Below, in pieces: positions 44,495 to 56,429 of a stretch of 64,000 nucleotides of DNA. Each line of letters opens with the position of its first letter. Position 1 is the first letter of the stretch. The stretch covers positions 20,088,795-20,152,794 of the forward strand of contig NW_024737042.1 of the NCBI RefSeq assembly GCF_018991925.1, written 5' to 3'. The stretch is from Homarus americanus. Its lineage: Eukaryota; Arthropoda; Malacostraca; Decapoda; Nephropidae. The notes below the pieces were generated by a model. The model was not told where the DNA came from. It searched no databases and saw nothing but the letters and a program-made list of their open reading frames with translations. Position numbers and translations under genes: made by a program.

Positions 44495-46982
44495 CACAGG
44501 AGTAATATATAGACCTCCCAATCATGATAGAGTCAATGAACGACTTATCTGGGATGAAATGCGCAGGGCTTCCATACACAACAAAGTCTGTATAGTAGGC
44601 GACTTTAACCTTGGCCAAATAGATTGGACTGACCTTACGGGTAACTCAGAATCAGAGGATTTTCTCGAGACAATCCAGGACTGTTTTCTAAGTCAACATA
44701 TAACCGAACCCACATGGGGTAATAATATACTCGATTTAGTTCTGTCGAACAGAGAAAACCTCATTTGCAATGTCTAGGTAGGGAACGAACTTGCAAACAG
44801 CGATCACAAAGAAATTCGATTCCAGTTAGATTTTCAGGGCAGACGTAAGGAAAATTCCACTAAAGTACCAGATTTCAGAAGGGCAAACTTTGATAGTTTA
44901 AAGAGGCAGCTGAGAGAGGGGGTGTCGCCCTTGGCCGTGAACCTGACAGATGACTCCGACCTGATAACGAGATCTGAGATTGCCGAGTTCCACGACAATT
45001 TAAATAATGAGTTACTTAATACACAAAGGCAGAACATACCATACAAAAAACTCAGATCAGACAACAATGGCCCTAAATGGATAAATAATTATTTAAAGAA
45101 CATCATTGGCCAAAGGAAGGCTATAGGTTGAAGGATAAAGCTTGGCGAAATTTACCTCCAGGATTATTATAAGATATTGGCGAGTAGGGTTAAAATCGAG
45201 ATAAGGAAAACCAAGAGGAATAATGAGGTAAGGATAGCAAGGGAGGCGAAGACAAACCCCAAAGGATTCTACCAAATGTATCAAACTAAAACACGAGAAA
45301 AGATTGGACCAATACGGTCAGATACCGGCGAGCTAACTGATAATGACGGAGAAATGAGCAATAATCTGAATAAATATTTTTCAACAGTTTTCACCACGGA
45401 AAATTTAAACATGATACCCGAGGCACCGACTCTATTCAGAGATAGTGAAGAAAACAAATTAAGCGAGATAGTAGTGACTAGTAACGATGTTAGTAAGCAA
45501 ATAGACAAACTTAAGCCTAATAAGTCACCTGGCCCCGATGAGATATTTGCCAGAGTATTAAAGGAATGTAAGGAAGAGCTTAGTATGCCCTTAGCAAAGT
45601 TGTTTAACATGTCCTTAAAAACAGGTGTAGTACCAGAATCCTGGAGGATAGCGAATGTAATACCGATTTTCATGAAGGGGGATAGATCACTATCCTCTAA
45701 CTACCGCCCAATCAGTCTAACATCAATAGTAGGCAAATTACTGGAAGCAATCATTTCAAACTGTATTCGAAATCACCTGGAGAAGCACAGATTGATCAAT
45801 GATTCCCAGCATGGCTTCACAAGCGGACGTTCTTGTCTAACTAATCTATTAACATTCTTTTCATCAGTTTTCGAATCGGTGGACGAGGGGCACAATTATG
45901 ATGTGGTATATCTCGACTTTAGTAAAGCCTTCGACAGAGTCCCGCACAAAAGACTAATTAGAAAGGTAGAAGCACATGGCATCAAAGGTAATATCCTTAA
46001 ATGGATTAGGGCGTGGTTACAGGACAGGAAACAGCCAGTGAGCATTAACAGCACTAAGTCCCATTGGAGCAACGTCACAAGTGGAGTTCCCCAAGGCTCA
46101 GTACTTGGACCATTATTTTTTATTTTATACACAAACGACATAGATATCGGCATAGACAGCAACATAAGCAAATTTGCTGATGACACTAAAATAGGATGTG
46201 TTATTAAATCTGACGAGGACTCACCAAAACTACAGGAAGATCTAAGCAAATTTTTCGAGTGGTCTGAGAAATGGCAGATGAAATTCAACGTGGACAAGTG
46301 TAAAGTACTCAGTATAGGAGAGGTAAACAGGGAAACCAGATACCAGATGAACAACGATGCCACAGAGAAATCCGACTGCGAGAGAGATTTAGGAGTAATG
46401 ATAAGCAGGAACCTTAAGCCAAGTAAACAATGTGTTTTTGCTCGTAACAAGGCTAATAAAGTACTTGGGTTCATACAAAGGAGTGTTAGTTACAAGACAA
46501 GCGAGGTCATCCTAAAACTGTATCTTGCGCCTGTGAGACCACACCTGGATTACGCAGTTCAGTTCTGGTCACCGTATTACAGAATGGATATAGAATCATT
46601 GGAAAGAATTCAGAGGAGAATGACAAGACTAACCCCGGGCATTAGGAGCCTTGAGTATAGAGACAGGTTAAAGCATCTTAATTTGCACTCCCTCGAGAGA
46701 CGTAGAGCGAGGGGCGACCTGATAGAGGTGTATAAGTGGAAGTCAGGGCTAAACAAAGGGGACATTACAAAGGTACTCAAACTATCCAACCAGGAGCGAA
46801 CTCGTAACAATGGTTTTAAATTAGACAAATTTAGATTTAGGGGTGAAATAGGTAAACACTGGTTTGGAAACCCAGTAGTGGATGAATGGAACAAGTTACC
46901 AAATATCATCATTAACTCGAATATGCTGAATAGCTTCAAACATAGGTTGGATGCTTATATGAGCAATAGGGGTTGGGTGTAA
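44495..46982 (+). pseudogene. CR1-A endonuclease-reverse transcriptase, two in-frame stops
   Basis: One reading frame runs ~830 codons with only two stops (TAG at 44775, TGA at 45129) and no frameshift. Endonuclease part: GVIYRPPNHDRVNERL, VCIVGDFNLGQIDWTDL, NNILDLVLSNREN and SDHKEIRFQL (APE-type GDFN and SDH). RT part from ~45450: DKLKPNKSPGPDEIFARVLK, RPISLTSIVGKLLEAIISN, DVVYLDFSKAFDRVPHK, SGVPQGSVLGPLFF, SKFADDTKIG (catalytic FADD intact), then the CR1 C-terminal domain ending NRGWV. It would nick target DNA and copy LINE RNA. The uninterrupted portion is 601 codons (45177-46982). Close identity to 29808-31297 indicates recent amplification. Confidence 0.93.
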
Positions 46983-47054
46983 ACGGGACTGCCCAGTATG
47001 GGCCAATAGGCCCGCTGCAGTTTCCTCCATTCTTATGTTCTTATGTTCTTATGT
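44495..47054 (+). mobile_element. CR1-A LINE copy 2, near-complete ORF2
   Basis: Inserted in a CR1-B tail with about 2 bp (AT) duplicated. It covers the second half of the endonuclease, the entire RT and the 3' UTR, ending in TTCTTATG octamers. Hairpin GGGCC-AATA-GGCCC at 47000-47013. Confidence 0.93.
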
Positions 47055-47092
47055 ATTGCAGACTCCTTATTTTCTTATGTTCTTAGGTAAAC
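47055..47092 (+). mobile_element. CR1-B 3' end, right half
   Basis: ATTGCAGACTCCTTATTTTC followed by TTATGTTCTTAG matches the end of the CR1-B copy at 49379-49405 and continues the segment left at 44494. Confidence 0.85.
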
Positions 47093-48505
47093 CACCCACC
47101 ACTACACTACCTACACCACCCACCACCACACTACCTACACCACCCACCACTACACTACCTACACCACCCACCACCATACTACCTGCACCACCCACCACTA
47201 CACTACCGACACCACCCACCACCACACACCACCACACCTACCCACCCACCACTACCACTACAGCACCCACCACCACACTACAGGACCACCCACCACCACC
47301 ACAAACACCACCCACCACCACACCACCACACCACCCACCACACACCACACACACCACCACACCCTACACCACCCACCACACACTACACCACCCACCACCA
47401 CCACCCCACCCACCACACACCACACCACCCACACCCACCACACCCACCCACCTTCACCACCCACCACCACACTACCTACACCACCACCACCACAGACACC
47501 ACCCACCACCTAACCACACGCACACCCACCCACCCACCACCACCTACACCACCCACCACTACCACTACCACCACCCCAGACTACACACACCCACCACACT
47601 ACCTTCACCATCCACCACCACCACACTACACCACCCACCACTTACTACACCACCCACCACCACACTACCTACCAACCCACCACCACACTGGAACCACCAC
47701 ACCACTACACTACCCACCACCACAACATACACCACACCCACCACCACAACTTCACCACCCACCACCACCACTCACACCCACCACCACACTACCGTCCACC
47801 CACCACCATACTACCTACACCATCCACTCACACAACCTACACCACCCACCACCACTGCCACACACACCACTACACTACCTACCACCCACCACCAGATTAC
47901 CACCACCACCACCACCACCACCACCACACTACCTTCACCACCCACCACCACCACTCACACCACCCACCACTAAACTACCACCACACACCCACCACACCCT
48001 CCCACCCACCACCACACCTTCACCACCCACCACACACCACCCCACCACCACTCCTACACCACCCTCCACACACCCACACCTGTGCACCCACCACACCACC
48101 ACCCACCACTACACCACACCACCCACCACCACACCACACACACCATACACTACCCACCACCACCACCCACTGTACCACCACCATACCACCACTACCCACA
48201 CCATCCACCACACCCTACACCACCCACCACCACACACCACCCACCACACCCACAAACCACGTACTACCACACTACCTACCACCACCCAGCACCACACTGC
48301 CAACACCACCCACCACCACACTATCTACACCACCCACCACCACACTACCTACACCACCCACTACCACACAACCAACACCACGAACTGCCACACAACCTAC
48401 ACCACCCACTACCACACTACACCAACCACCCCCACACAACCTACACCACCCACTACCACACTACACCAACCACCCCCACACATCCTACACCACCCATAAC
48501 CACAT
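47093..48505. repeat. 24-bp CCACCACACTACCTACA minisatellite, ~1.4 kb
   Basis: Units of 24 bp (ACACTACCTACACCACCCAC plus CACC) are regular in the first 150 bp and degenerate later into mixed ACC and CAC repeats. The period is a multiple of three, so frames of 312 (plus) codons with a TPPTTTLP repeat stay open; they have no other support as proteins. Confidence 0.92.
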
Positions 48506-48731
48506 AACCTCTCGCAGGCTGCTGGTGGCCAGAATAAAGGTGAATGACCCAAATGCTCGGTCATTCTCTTGTTTGACACGCCATTTGTTACGGTCACTTG
48601 GGAGGGAAAAAAGGTGGGTGTTGGCTATTTACTTAAATGGAAAGTTTAGGTGTTGGTCATGTGTCTTGGCGGAGCAGGAATGTGAGAAGGATGATGTGGG
48701 ATGAGTTGACGTAGGTGGGGTATGAAGGAGA

Positions 48732-48861
<130 letters not shown>

Positions 48862-48964
48862 TTTAACGTGATAATCAGAAATGTTAGAACAAAAATGACC
48901 GATCTGCCGAACAGGGAAACATAAGGAGGCCAGGCTGAAGCTCTCACGCTTCGTGGCGAGTTAT

Positions 48965-49410
48965 ATTGCAACTCTATCTTGCACTAGTCAGGCCGCACCT
49001 CGATTATGCTGTTCAGTTCTGGTGCCCTTATTATAGAATGGATATCAATTCACTGGAGTCGGTGCAGCAAAGAATGACGAAAATTATTTCGGGACTTAGA
49101 AACCTTCCATATCAAGATAGATTAAAGAAACTAAACTTGCATTCCCTTGAAAGACGACGAATGCGGGGAGATATGATAGAAGTATTTAAGTGGGTGAAAG
49201 GAATCAATAAAGGAGATATAGATAAAGTTCTTATAATATCCGAGCAGGAAAAAGCTTAGCAACTTTGTAGTAAGTGCTGGAATGCTGGAAAGTTGTAAAA
49301 GGAGGCTAGATAGATTCATGGATGATAGAGAGTGGTAGTAACTTTCGACAGGAGCTGCCATGCACAGGCCAACCGACCAATTGCAGACCCCTTATTTTCT
49401 TATGTTATTA
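48965..49410 (+). pseudogene. CR1-B LINE 3' fragment
   Basis: The frame from 48966 reads LYLALVRPHLDYAVQFWCPY, YRMDINSLESVQQRMTKIIS, LHSLERRRMRGDMIEVFKWV and ends at a stop at 49257. After a deletion the terminal block VVSAGMLESCKRRLDRFMDD resumes near 49268. It lacks the RT core through 5' truncation. The 3' end has the hairpin AGGCC-AACC-GACC(A) at 49366-49379, TTGCAGACCCC, and a TTTTCTTATG end. It differs clearly from CR1-A in sequence and tail and is a separate family or subfamily. Confidence 0.88.
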
Positions 49411-51054
49411 TTTTTTTTTAAATAAAGCCTTCAAGCAAAGCCCTCAGACAGGGGGTGGAAGCATTTTGAACTAGGCCTAGGCCTATAGAAAGTTAAATAT
49501 ACTTTATCAATTAAAGTAGACACGATGTATGAAGTTAAGGGACAATTATAAAATTTAAAGTTATTGTGGATAGTTTCCCATTTCAAAATATGTTACGTGC
49601 GTCTCAAGGAAACTAATAAGAATACGCGAATGGATGACGTCACAGTGGTGGGGGGGGAGCGGGGGTCGTTGACCCGGCCTCAGTAATTTCATGGTCAATG
49701 ACCTAGACGGACGTCTAAATACGTGCTCCGCGAGGAAAGGGAACACGTGGCCTCGTCCCTTCCCGGGCATTCATCTATGTTGCAAGTAAGCCCTTATTTG
49801 ATCTCAGACAGTGTTTAGATAGGGCGGAGAAGAATTTAACAGTAGTTAACAATGTACTCCTTTTGCAGGGTCAAGAGACCCCACTTGGTTGGTGGTTGAT
49901 GGTTGGTGGTGATGGTGGTTTAGAAGATATAGCTGGCTACTCACGGGGTGGATACTCACCCGGCCAGCGAGCAGACAGGTGTCCCTATTTACCAAACTAC
50001 CGTGACTGACCGCAGAGTTTGGATATGGTCGATCTGGTTCATCGAATCTCCCCACCTAGGTTCAAACAACATCACAGGAACCACCCACACATCTCTTCAG
50101 TTAGTCAGTGAAAAATCGTACTAACGGGAATTAGAACCCCTCCCTCAGCAGGGCACGGTTCACCTGGTTGTACTCTGAGTTGGCCAAACTAGGCTGGGCC
50201 GACGGTTGCTCTCTTCCTGTTCATGAAGTGCTGGGAATAAGCCAAGTGAATGCAGACTGAGTGAATGAAGGGTCACACGCTTGGACCTGGATTTCTAGTG
50301 GTTACGTAGAGACATTCATCTCCCCAGTATTGGGTGTATGTGGTTCAATTAGCCAAGTGCAGGAGTGAGATCAACGGCCTTATGGTTGATTGCAGACGTG
50401 GGACGTAGGAGTTCCTCTTCAAGAAATGGTTGATGCTGTAGCACTTTAAGGCACCGGTGTATTGTGAACTTATGTGTGAAGCATTTTACGGGTGTTGGTG
50501 GAGAAATGCACTCATGACTCCTGAACCTAGAAAGAGTAATGAAAAAACAGCGGAACACCCGCCTGACTGATGGGTCATGAGTGATTTTCTCGGTTTCTTG
50601 TTAATGCCTGCCACTTGAAAGGTTAGTGGTTACAACTTTTGGGTTCTGTATAGTTAGGATAGTTAGGATTATAATATTTTGTGAGTCATTCCAGACAGGC
50701 TATGAGTGATCCATGTTCTTGTGTAGTATGACTAAATCAGGATTTCTATTCCTCAGGGATTACCATAATTTTGTCGGATACACTTAAGGCATTTTCATCT
50801 GTGCAAGTAATATTTTTTAATGTTTTATATGCTACTAGCAAATAAACGCCTCCCTCCGGGCGGCTCATTCGCTAGGCCACGGTGGGACGCTTCCCTCCGG
50901 GAGGCTCCACATTGTCTCACTGCTCAGTCCCCAAAACTTCTTCTTCCATCAATAATTCATTAACGGTGTATGTAAGTTCCACCATGTTTTTCACTACATC
51001 GGTACAGCAAAGTATATTTTTTTAGCATTAAACTGTTATTATTTTAATGTCTAA
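49411..51054. other. Spacer without a recognised gene
   Basis: No coding homology. Two copies of a CCTCCCTCCGGG-type palindromic segment occur at 50849-50866 and 50892-50911 (GCTTCCCTCCGGGAGGCTCC). Confidence 0.5.
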
Positions 51055-51475
51055 TCATCACTACATATAACACCACCCATCATCACTATTTATAACACTA
51101 CATATAACACCATCCATCATCACTACATATAACACCATCCATCATCACTACATATAACACCATCCATCATCACTACATATAACACCACCCGTCATCACTA
51201 CATATAACATCATCCATCATTACTACATATAACACCATCCACCACCACTACATATAACACCATCCATCATCACTACATATAACACCATCCATCATCACTA
51301 CATATAACACCACCCATCATCACTACATATAACAACATCCATCATCACTACATATAACATCATCCATCATCACTACATATAACACCATCCATCATCACTA
51401 CATATAACATCATCCATCATAACTACATATAACACCACCCATTTTCTCTACATATATCACCATCCATCATCAATA
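51055..51475. repeat. 25-bp minisatellite
   Basis: About 16 units of 25 bp containing CATCACTACATATAACACCA with point changes (CATC/CACC, ATCC/ACCC). Confidence 0.93.
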
Positions 51476-51910
51476 CACATCGATAAAGTAGTTTCCGAGA
51501 TTCTCGTACTGATGCACTAACAAAAACACACACACAAACAGACATACTTCTTTGTTTTATATAGAGAGACTAAGTGAAGTAGGGTGTATGAAGGGATTGT
51601 TTCAGATGAGTTCCTCGTTCTTGTGTCTGTTCTGGTGCATGTAGTACTCCCGGATTATTAATTCTTTTCGGATGCAATTAATATATTTTTATAATTTGGT
51701 CGATACCATGTACAACTTTTGTTTCCCATTATAGTGTTGCAAGCTATGCTAAGAAGTTACTTTAGTGCTTGTGTACAACTATCGATTCCGTCTGTAGTGT
51801 TGAAAGGAATAGAAGTGGTATCTTTTACCAGAGTGTCTCATTAACCCCATTCACAGGTACTAGATATTCCACGGTCACGGAAAATACTTATATTAATTGT
51901 GCTGGTTCGG

Positions 51911-51917
<7 letters not shown>

Positions 51918-51977
<60 letters not shown>
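51918..51977. repeat. (CT)n(TA)n microsatellite
   Basis: CT dinucleotides followed by TA dinucleotides, directly next to the tRNA-like repeat that leads into gap 2. Confidence 0.93.
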
Positions 51978-51980
<3 letters not shown>

Positions 51981-52061
51981 CATTAGCCCAATAAAGCACG
52001 CGGACATCTACATACAATCAACACCTCTACCCACCAGGATTCGAACCGACAGCCCACGAGC
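51978..52061. repeat. tRNA-like foldback repeat, truncated by gap 2
   Basis: ATTAGCCCAATAAAGCACGC and ACATCTACATACAATCAACA match the 29086-29140 and 29495-29530 copies. CCAGGATTCGAACC is a minus-strand B-box of tRNA type. The repeat ends in GCCCACGAGC at the first N. Confidence 0.8.
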
Positions 52062-52161
52062 NNNNNNNNNNNNNNNNNNNNNNNNNNNNNNNNNNNNNNN
52101 NNNNNNNNNNNNNNNNNNNNNNNNNNNNNNNNNNNNNNNNNNNNNNNNNNNNNNNNNNNNN
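52062..52161. other. Assembly gap 2 (100 N)
   Basis: Exactly 100 N. As with gap 1, it starts inside the tRNA-like foldback repeat. Confidence 0.99.
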
Positions 52162-52317
52162 TATCAACCAGGAGCGAACTCGTAACAATGGTTTTAAATT
52201 AGACAAATTTAGATTTAGGCGTGAAATAGGTAAACACTGGTTTGAAACAGAGTAGTGGATGAATGAAACAAGTTACCAAATATCATCATTAACTCGAATA
52301 CGCTGAATTGCTTCAAA
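52162..52317 (+). mobile_element. CR1-A 3' region, left half (interrupted)
   Basis: NQERTRNNGFKLDKFRFRRE then a frameshift, up to CTTCAAA. The continuation AACATAGGTTGGATGCTCAT is at 53692, so a later insertion splits it. Confidence 0.88.
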
Positions 52318-53691
52318 AAGGTTGATAAATCAATTGCATCAAATTGCGTCCCATTATCTCACGTCCAATCATAGGCAAGTTGCTGAAGTCAATTATTGCT
52401 ACAAAAATCAAAGCCACCTTGAAACATTCAGCTTAATTCATTCTTCTCAGCACGGGTTCACCCAGGGTTCTTGTTCTACAAATTTGCTTAGCTTTTTCTG
52501 AAGTATATGAAGCGGTAGATAATGATAAGTCATAGATATAATTTATTTGATTTCAGTAAAGCATTCGATAGGAGTCCCTCTTATGAGTGATAGTAAGGAA
52601 GGTGAGAGGTACATGGAATAGGTGGATCATTATTAAAATGGATTAGGTGCTTGGTTAACTGGTAGGAAACAAGAGTCATCATGGATTAAAGTCAGACTGG
52701 GGTGCGGTCAAAAGCGGAGTTCCCCAGGGATCTGTATTAGGCCCTCTGCTGTTTTGTTATATTCGTTAATGATCTTGATTTGGAGGCATAACTAGTAGGA
52801 TTAGTAAATTTGCAGATGATGCCAAAATGGGAAGTGATAAATTCAGACATTGACTTTGACACCTTCAAAGAGATCATAGATACCTTACATGAGTGGTCAG
52901 TAGACTGGCAAATGAATTTTAATACTGATAAATGCAAGATTACTACAGATAGGGAAGACGAATACAAACGTTAAGTATAAACTAGGTAACACGGAAATAG
53001 AAAACTCAGTTTGTGAAAAAGATCTGGATGTATTTGTTAACGACTTGAAACCTAGAAAACAATGTATTAGCGTTCGCAACAAGGTCAAACAGGATTCTTG
53101 GGTTCATATCTGGGTCTGTGAGTAACAGAACTGCTGACGTTATCGTGAAACTTTACCTAGCATTGAGGCCACACATGGATTATGCGGTTCAGTTCTGGTG
53201 CCCTTATTATAGAATGGACATAGATTCTTTGGAGAGAGTACAAAGAAGATTGACAAAAATGATCCATAATATTGGAAACCTTCCATATGAGGCCTTGAAG
53301 AGAAGCTTAGGCTTACATTCATTAGAGGGCGTAGGGATTGGGGAGATATGATGGGGTGTACAGAATTGGGTTGAGGTGGGATTAACAAGGGTGGAAATGG
53401 AAGATGTTCTGAGCTCAGTAATAACGGAAATAACTAGAACAAATGGCTTTAAATTAGATAAATTCCGATTCAGAAAGGATATAGGCAAGCACTGGTTTGG
53501 TAATAGAGTTGTGGATGTGTGGAATAGGCTGGAATGCTATAATTGGATAGGGACGCTAGGGAGCTTCAAGGACTGAAGTTGGATAGGCACATGGAAGTGC
53601 TGGGATGGGTGTGAAAAGGATCTGCCCTGTATGGGCCAGTCGGCCTCCTGCAGCAGTATCCACTTTCTTATGTTCTTACATGTATGTTCTT
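52318..53691 (+). mobile_element. CR1-C LINE fragment inserted in CR1-A
   Basis: A third CR1 family. Degenerate RT blocks include FDFSKAFDR near 52560 (frameshifted), GVPQGSVLGPLLF near 52720, SKFADDAKMGS near 52805, a DKCKI block near 52930, LRPHMDYAVQFWCPYYRMDI near 53165, LERVQRRLTKMIHNIGNLPY near 53230 and GKHWFGNRVVDVWNRL near 53490. The 3' end has GGGCC-AGTC-GGCCT (53633-53646), CTGCAG and a TTTCTTATGTTCTTA tail. Many stops and indels make it older than the CR1-A copies elsewhere, even though it inserted into a CR1-A copy; that host copy is itself damaged. Confidence 0.85.
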
Positions 53692-53812
53692 AACATAGGT
53701 TGGATGCTCATATGAGCAATAGGTGTTGGGTGTAAACGGGACTGCCCAGTATGGGCCAATAGGCCCGCTGCAGTTTCCTCCATTCTTATGTTCTTATGTT
53801 CTTATGTATTGT
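53692..53812 (+). mobile_element. CR1-A 3' end, right half
   Basis: AACATAGGTTGGATGCTCAT through the hairpin at 53753-53766 and TTCTTATG octamers to 53808. It completes the copy left at 52317. Confidence 0.88.
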
Positions 53813-54271
53813 CTAAAATAATACAGTATAATTGGTTATTTTACTTCAATTATGACCTTGTGTGATAATAGGACATAGTACCATAATAAACCTTTTCTCG
53901 AACTGTTAAATAACTCAACAAAAATAATAATAATCCATTCTAAACAACGGATTATCAGACGTAGATGTCATAATTCAGCTCATCATAATTATCCATACAC
54001 TCTCGTGTATAAATTCCACCGTCAAAATTTGTATTGTCGGAAGAAGTTTTACTGTCTGAATGTCTGTCTAATTCTACAAAAACTCTCCGTTAGTATCCGT
54101 CTATTTCCTCTGTTACCTCATCACTTAAGAGTATTACAAAATATTACCACTGACTGTAACACCTGATGTGCAATGTGCATACTCATATTTATAATCCTGT
54201 GTATTTTGTAACTGAAAGAAAATACAGGTACAGGAATATTTAGTTACTCTTGCGGTATACAAAATCATACA
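53813..54271. other. Spacer without recognised features
   Basis: AT-rich, nothing recognised. Confidence 0.45.
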
Positions 54272-54338
54272 TCTATCTATCTATCTATCTACTGTATCTA
54301 TCTATCTATCTATCTATCTACTGTATTTATCTATTTAT
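54272..54338. repeat. (ATCT)n microsatellite
   Basis: Tetranucleotide ATCT/TATC repeats interrupted by ACTGTA. Confidence 0.93.
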
Positions 54339-54429
54339 ATCAATTTTATTAACTCACCTGTACCATTAATCATCAGTATATTTATCTTAATCTTCTTCCC
54401 ATTTTGATTTATTCCTCTTAACAATGTAT

Positions 54430-54912
54430 GTATCTACACCCACAAACATACCTACTATCCACTCCCAAACACCCACAAACAAACCTACTATCCACTCCCT
54501 ACACCCACAAACATACCTACTATCCACGCCCTACACCCACAAACATGCCTACTATCCACGCTCTACACCCACAAACATACCTACTATCCACGCTCTACAC
54601 CCACAAACACACCTACTATCCACGCCCCACACCCACAAACAAACCTACTATCCACGCCCCACACCCACAAACAAACCTACTATCCACGCCCCACACCCAC
54701 AAACAAACCTACTATCCACGCCCTACACCCACAAACAAACCTACTATCGCCCCACACCCACAAACAAACCTACTATCACTCCCTACACCCACAAACAAAC
54801 CTACTATCCACTCCCTACACCCACAAACAAACCTACTATCCACGCCCTACACCCACAAACAAACCTACTATCCACGCCCTGCACACAAACAAACCTACTA
54901 TCACGCCCTACA
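54430..54912. repeat. 32-bp minisatellite
   Basis: About 15 units of 32 bp containing ACCCACAAACAAACCTACTA. Because 32 is not a multiple of three, all frames cycle through the same peptides, so two overlapping plus frames of 164 and 174 codons stay open by chance. Confidence 0.93.
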
Positions 54913-54944
54913 GGACATCTGAATACAATAGTTTGGATGACAAA

Positions 54945-55305
54945 ATGATCCATAATATTAGGAGTTAGGGGAGATATGATAGAGGTGTTCAAGTGGGTAA
55001 GTGGGATTAACAAGGGTAAAATGGAAGATGTTCTGAAGCTCAGTAACAACGAAATAACTAGAACAAATGGCTTTAAATTAGATAAATTCCGATTCAGAAA
55101 GGATATAGTCAAGCACTGGTTTGGTAATAGAGTTGTGGATATGTGGAATAGGCTACCGAGTGCTATAGTAGGATCGGGGACGCTAGGGAGCTTCAAGACG
55201 AAGTTGGATAGGCACATGGAAGTGCTGGGATGGGTGTGAAAGGGATCTGCCCTGTATGGGCCAGTCGGCCTCCTGCAGTATCCCACTTTCTTATGTTCTT
55301 ATGTA
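54945..55305 (+). pseudogene. CR1-C LINE 3' fragment with internal deletion
   Basis: DKMIHNIR joins directly to GDMIEVFKWVSGINKGKMED (a segment is lost), then NGFKLDKFRFRKDIVKHWFG, NRVVDMWNRLPSAIVGSGTL and GSFKTKLDRHMEVLGWV with stop near 55237. Hairpin GGGCC-AGTC-GGCCT at 55258-55271, then CTGCAG and TTTCTTATGTTCTTATG. Its C-terminal frame is intact for 87 codons and cleaner than that at 52318-53691. Confidence 0.88.
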
Positions 55306-55373
55306 GTCCCTGCATATTGCAATGTATCCATCGTTCGATGAGAAAATCCTTGTGACGGGTACATTGAAAAATA

Positions 55374-55450
55374 TTAATAATAATAATAATAATTAACGGT
55401 TTATTGAAAGAGCTTGGCAGCCAGAAGGCTAAAAATATACAGTTACATAT
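55374..55450 (-). repeat. LINE/SINE-like 3' tail with (ATT)n, minus strand
   Basis: Read on the minus strand: TATATTTTTAGCCTTCTGGC, CTTTCAATAAACCGTTAATT, then (ATT)n. It matches the plus strand of 31945-31998, including GCCTTC-GGCTGC and CAATAAACCGTT. Confidence 0.7.
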
Positions 55451-56429
55451 TTGGGGAATGGGTTTCGAATTACAAATAATATACAAGTAACATAAGTGAT
55501 ACAAATAAGATATATAATAACTAGATGGGGAAAAGCTCAAACTACAGTGCATTTCAACATAGTGACAGTGCAAGAAGTAGTATTTACTGGGAGTGAATAC
55601 ACTGGTTTATTACAAGTTATTGATAATTTTACAATGGTTGGGACTGGGCTGTTTCTATAGCGATCAGTTCGTGCACGTATGGGCTGGATGCGGTTGTGGT
55701 GTCGAACAGCAATTCTCGGGCTAGGGATCTCAGGTGGTAGTAAGAGCCGGTGTCGAGGATGGTGTAGAAGCTTCTTACCAAATTTGCAGATGAGGTCGTG
55801 GTGATGGTCAGTGAGAGTCGAAAGGGTCAGTGTGTTGAGCGCTTCTTGATATGTGGAGAACGTGAAGGGGCTGTTCTCTTGTCTATGATCTTGAGCTTAA
55901 CCTTGGTAGCCATGGTTTATTTGTTTGTGTCTTCCTAGCATGTATTAATTGTGGGTGATAGAGAAGGTTATTCAAGGCCCTTCTTAGTGTGCCTATAGGT
56001 GACCCCAGACAGTGGTGTAACTGCACTATCACTGTTTTTCCACTGCCGGATTGGCCTGTGTTCCCCCGACCTCCAACGGACACACACAATCCCACCTACT
56101 GTGAGGTGTGCTCCACTGGAGGGGCTCTAGTACGAATACTTAAATATAAGCAGGTGCCTCGGCCAGGTAAGTAAGGAAGGATTTCAGCAAGAGAGAAAGA
56201 CCTCAAACCACGTCAGTACTGCTAATCAATAGCTGCCCTCCAGCAGGAGTGTGGGTCACTCACTCAACCCGTGGGGAGGGCTAACTAGGGTTGACAGTCC
56301 TAAACGTTCGTGAGGTAGTCCGGTGGCAGTCATGGTCGTTTTCCAAAGGCAGAGGCCCCCAAGGGGCGTTGCACCATGATTCCTCGGAAGTCCAGTGGTA
56401 GACAGAGAGGTCGAGTTGTAGTCCGGTCG
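55451..56429. other. Spacer without recognised gene
   Basis: No homology recognised; open frames are under 100 codons and lack motifs. Confidence 0.45.

Noticed and set aside
47258..48321. Minus-strand Val/Gly/Trp-rich frames
   Set aside because: Antisense of the CCACCA minisatellite.
51055..51475. Regular ~25-bp repeats resembling a CRISPR array
   Set aside because: Units are contiguous with no unique spacers, no cas genes occur, and the sequence is eukaryotic; it is a minisatellite.
54424..54948. 164- and 174-codon frames rich in THKQTYY-type repeats
   Set aside because: A 32-bp tandem repeat cycles through all three frames, which keeps frames open by chance.
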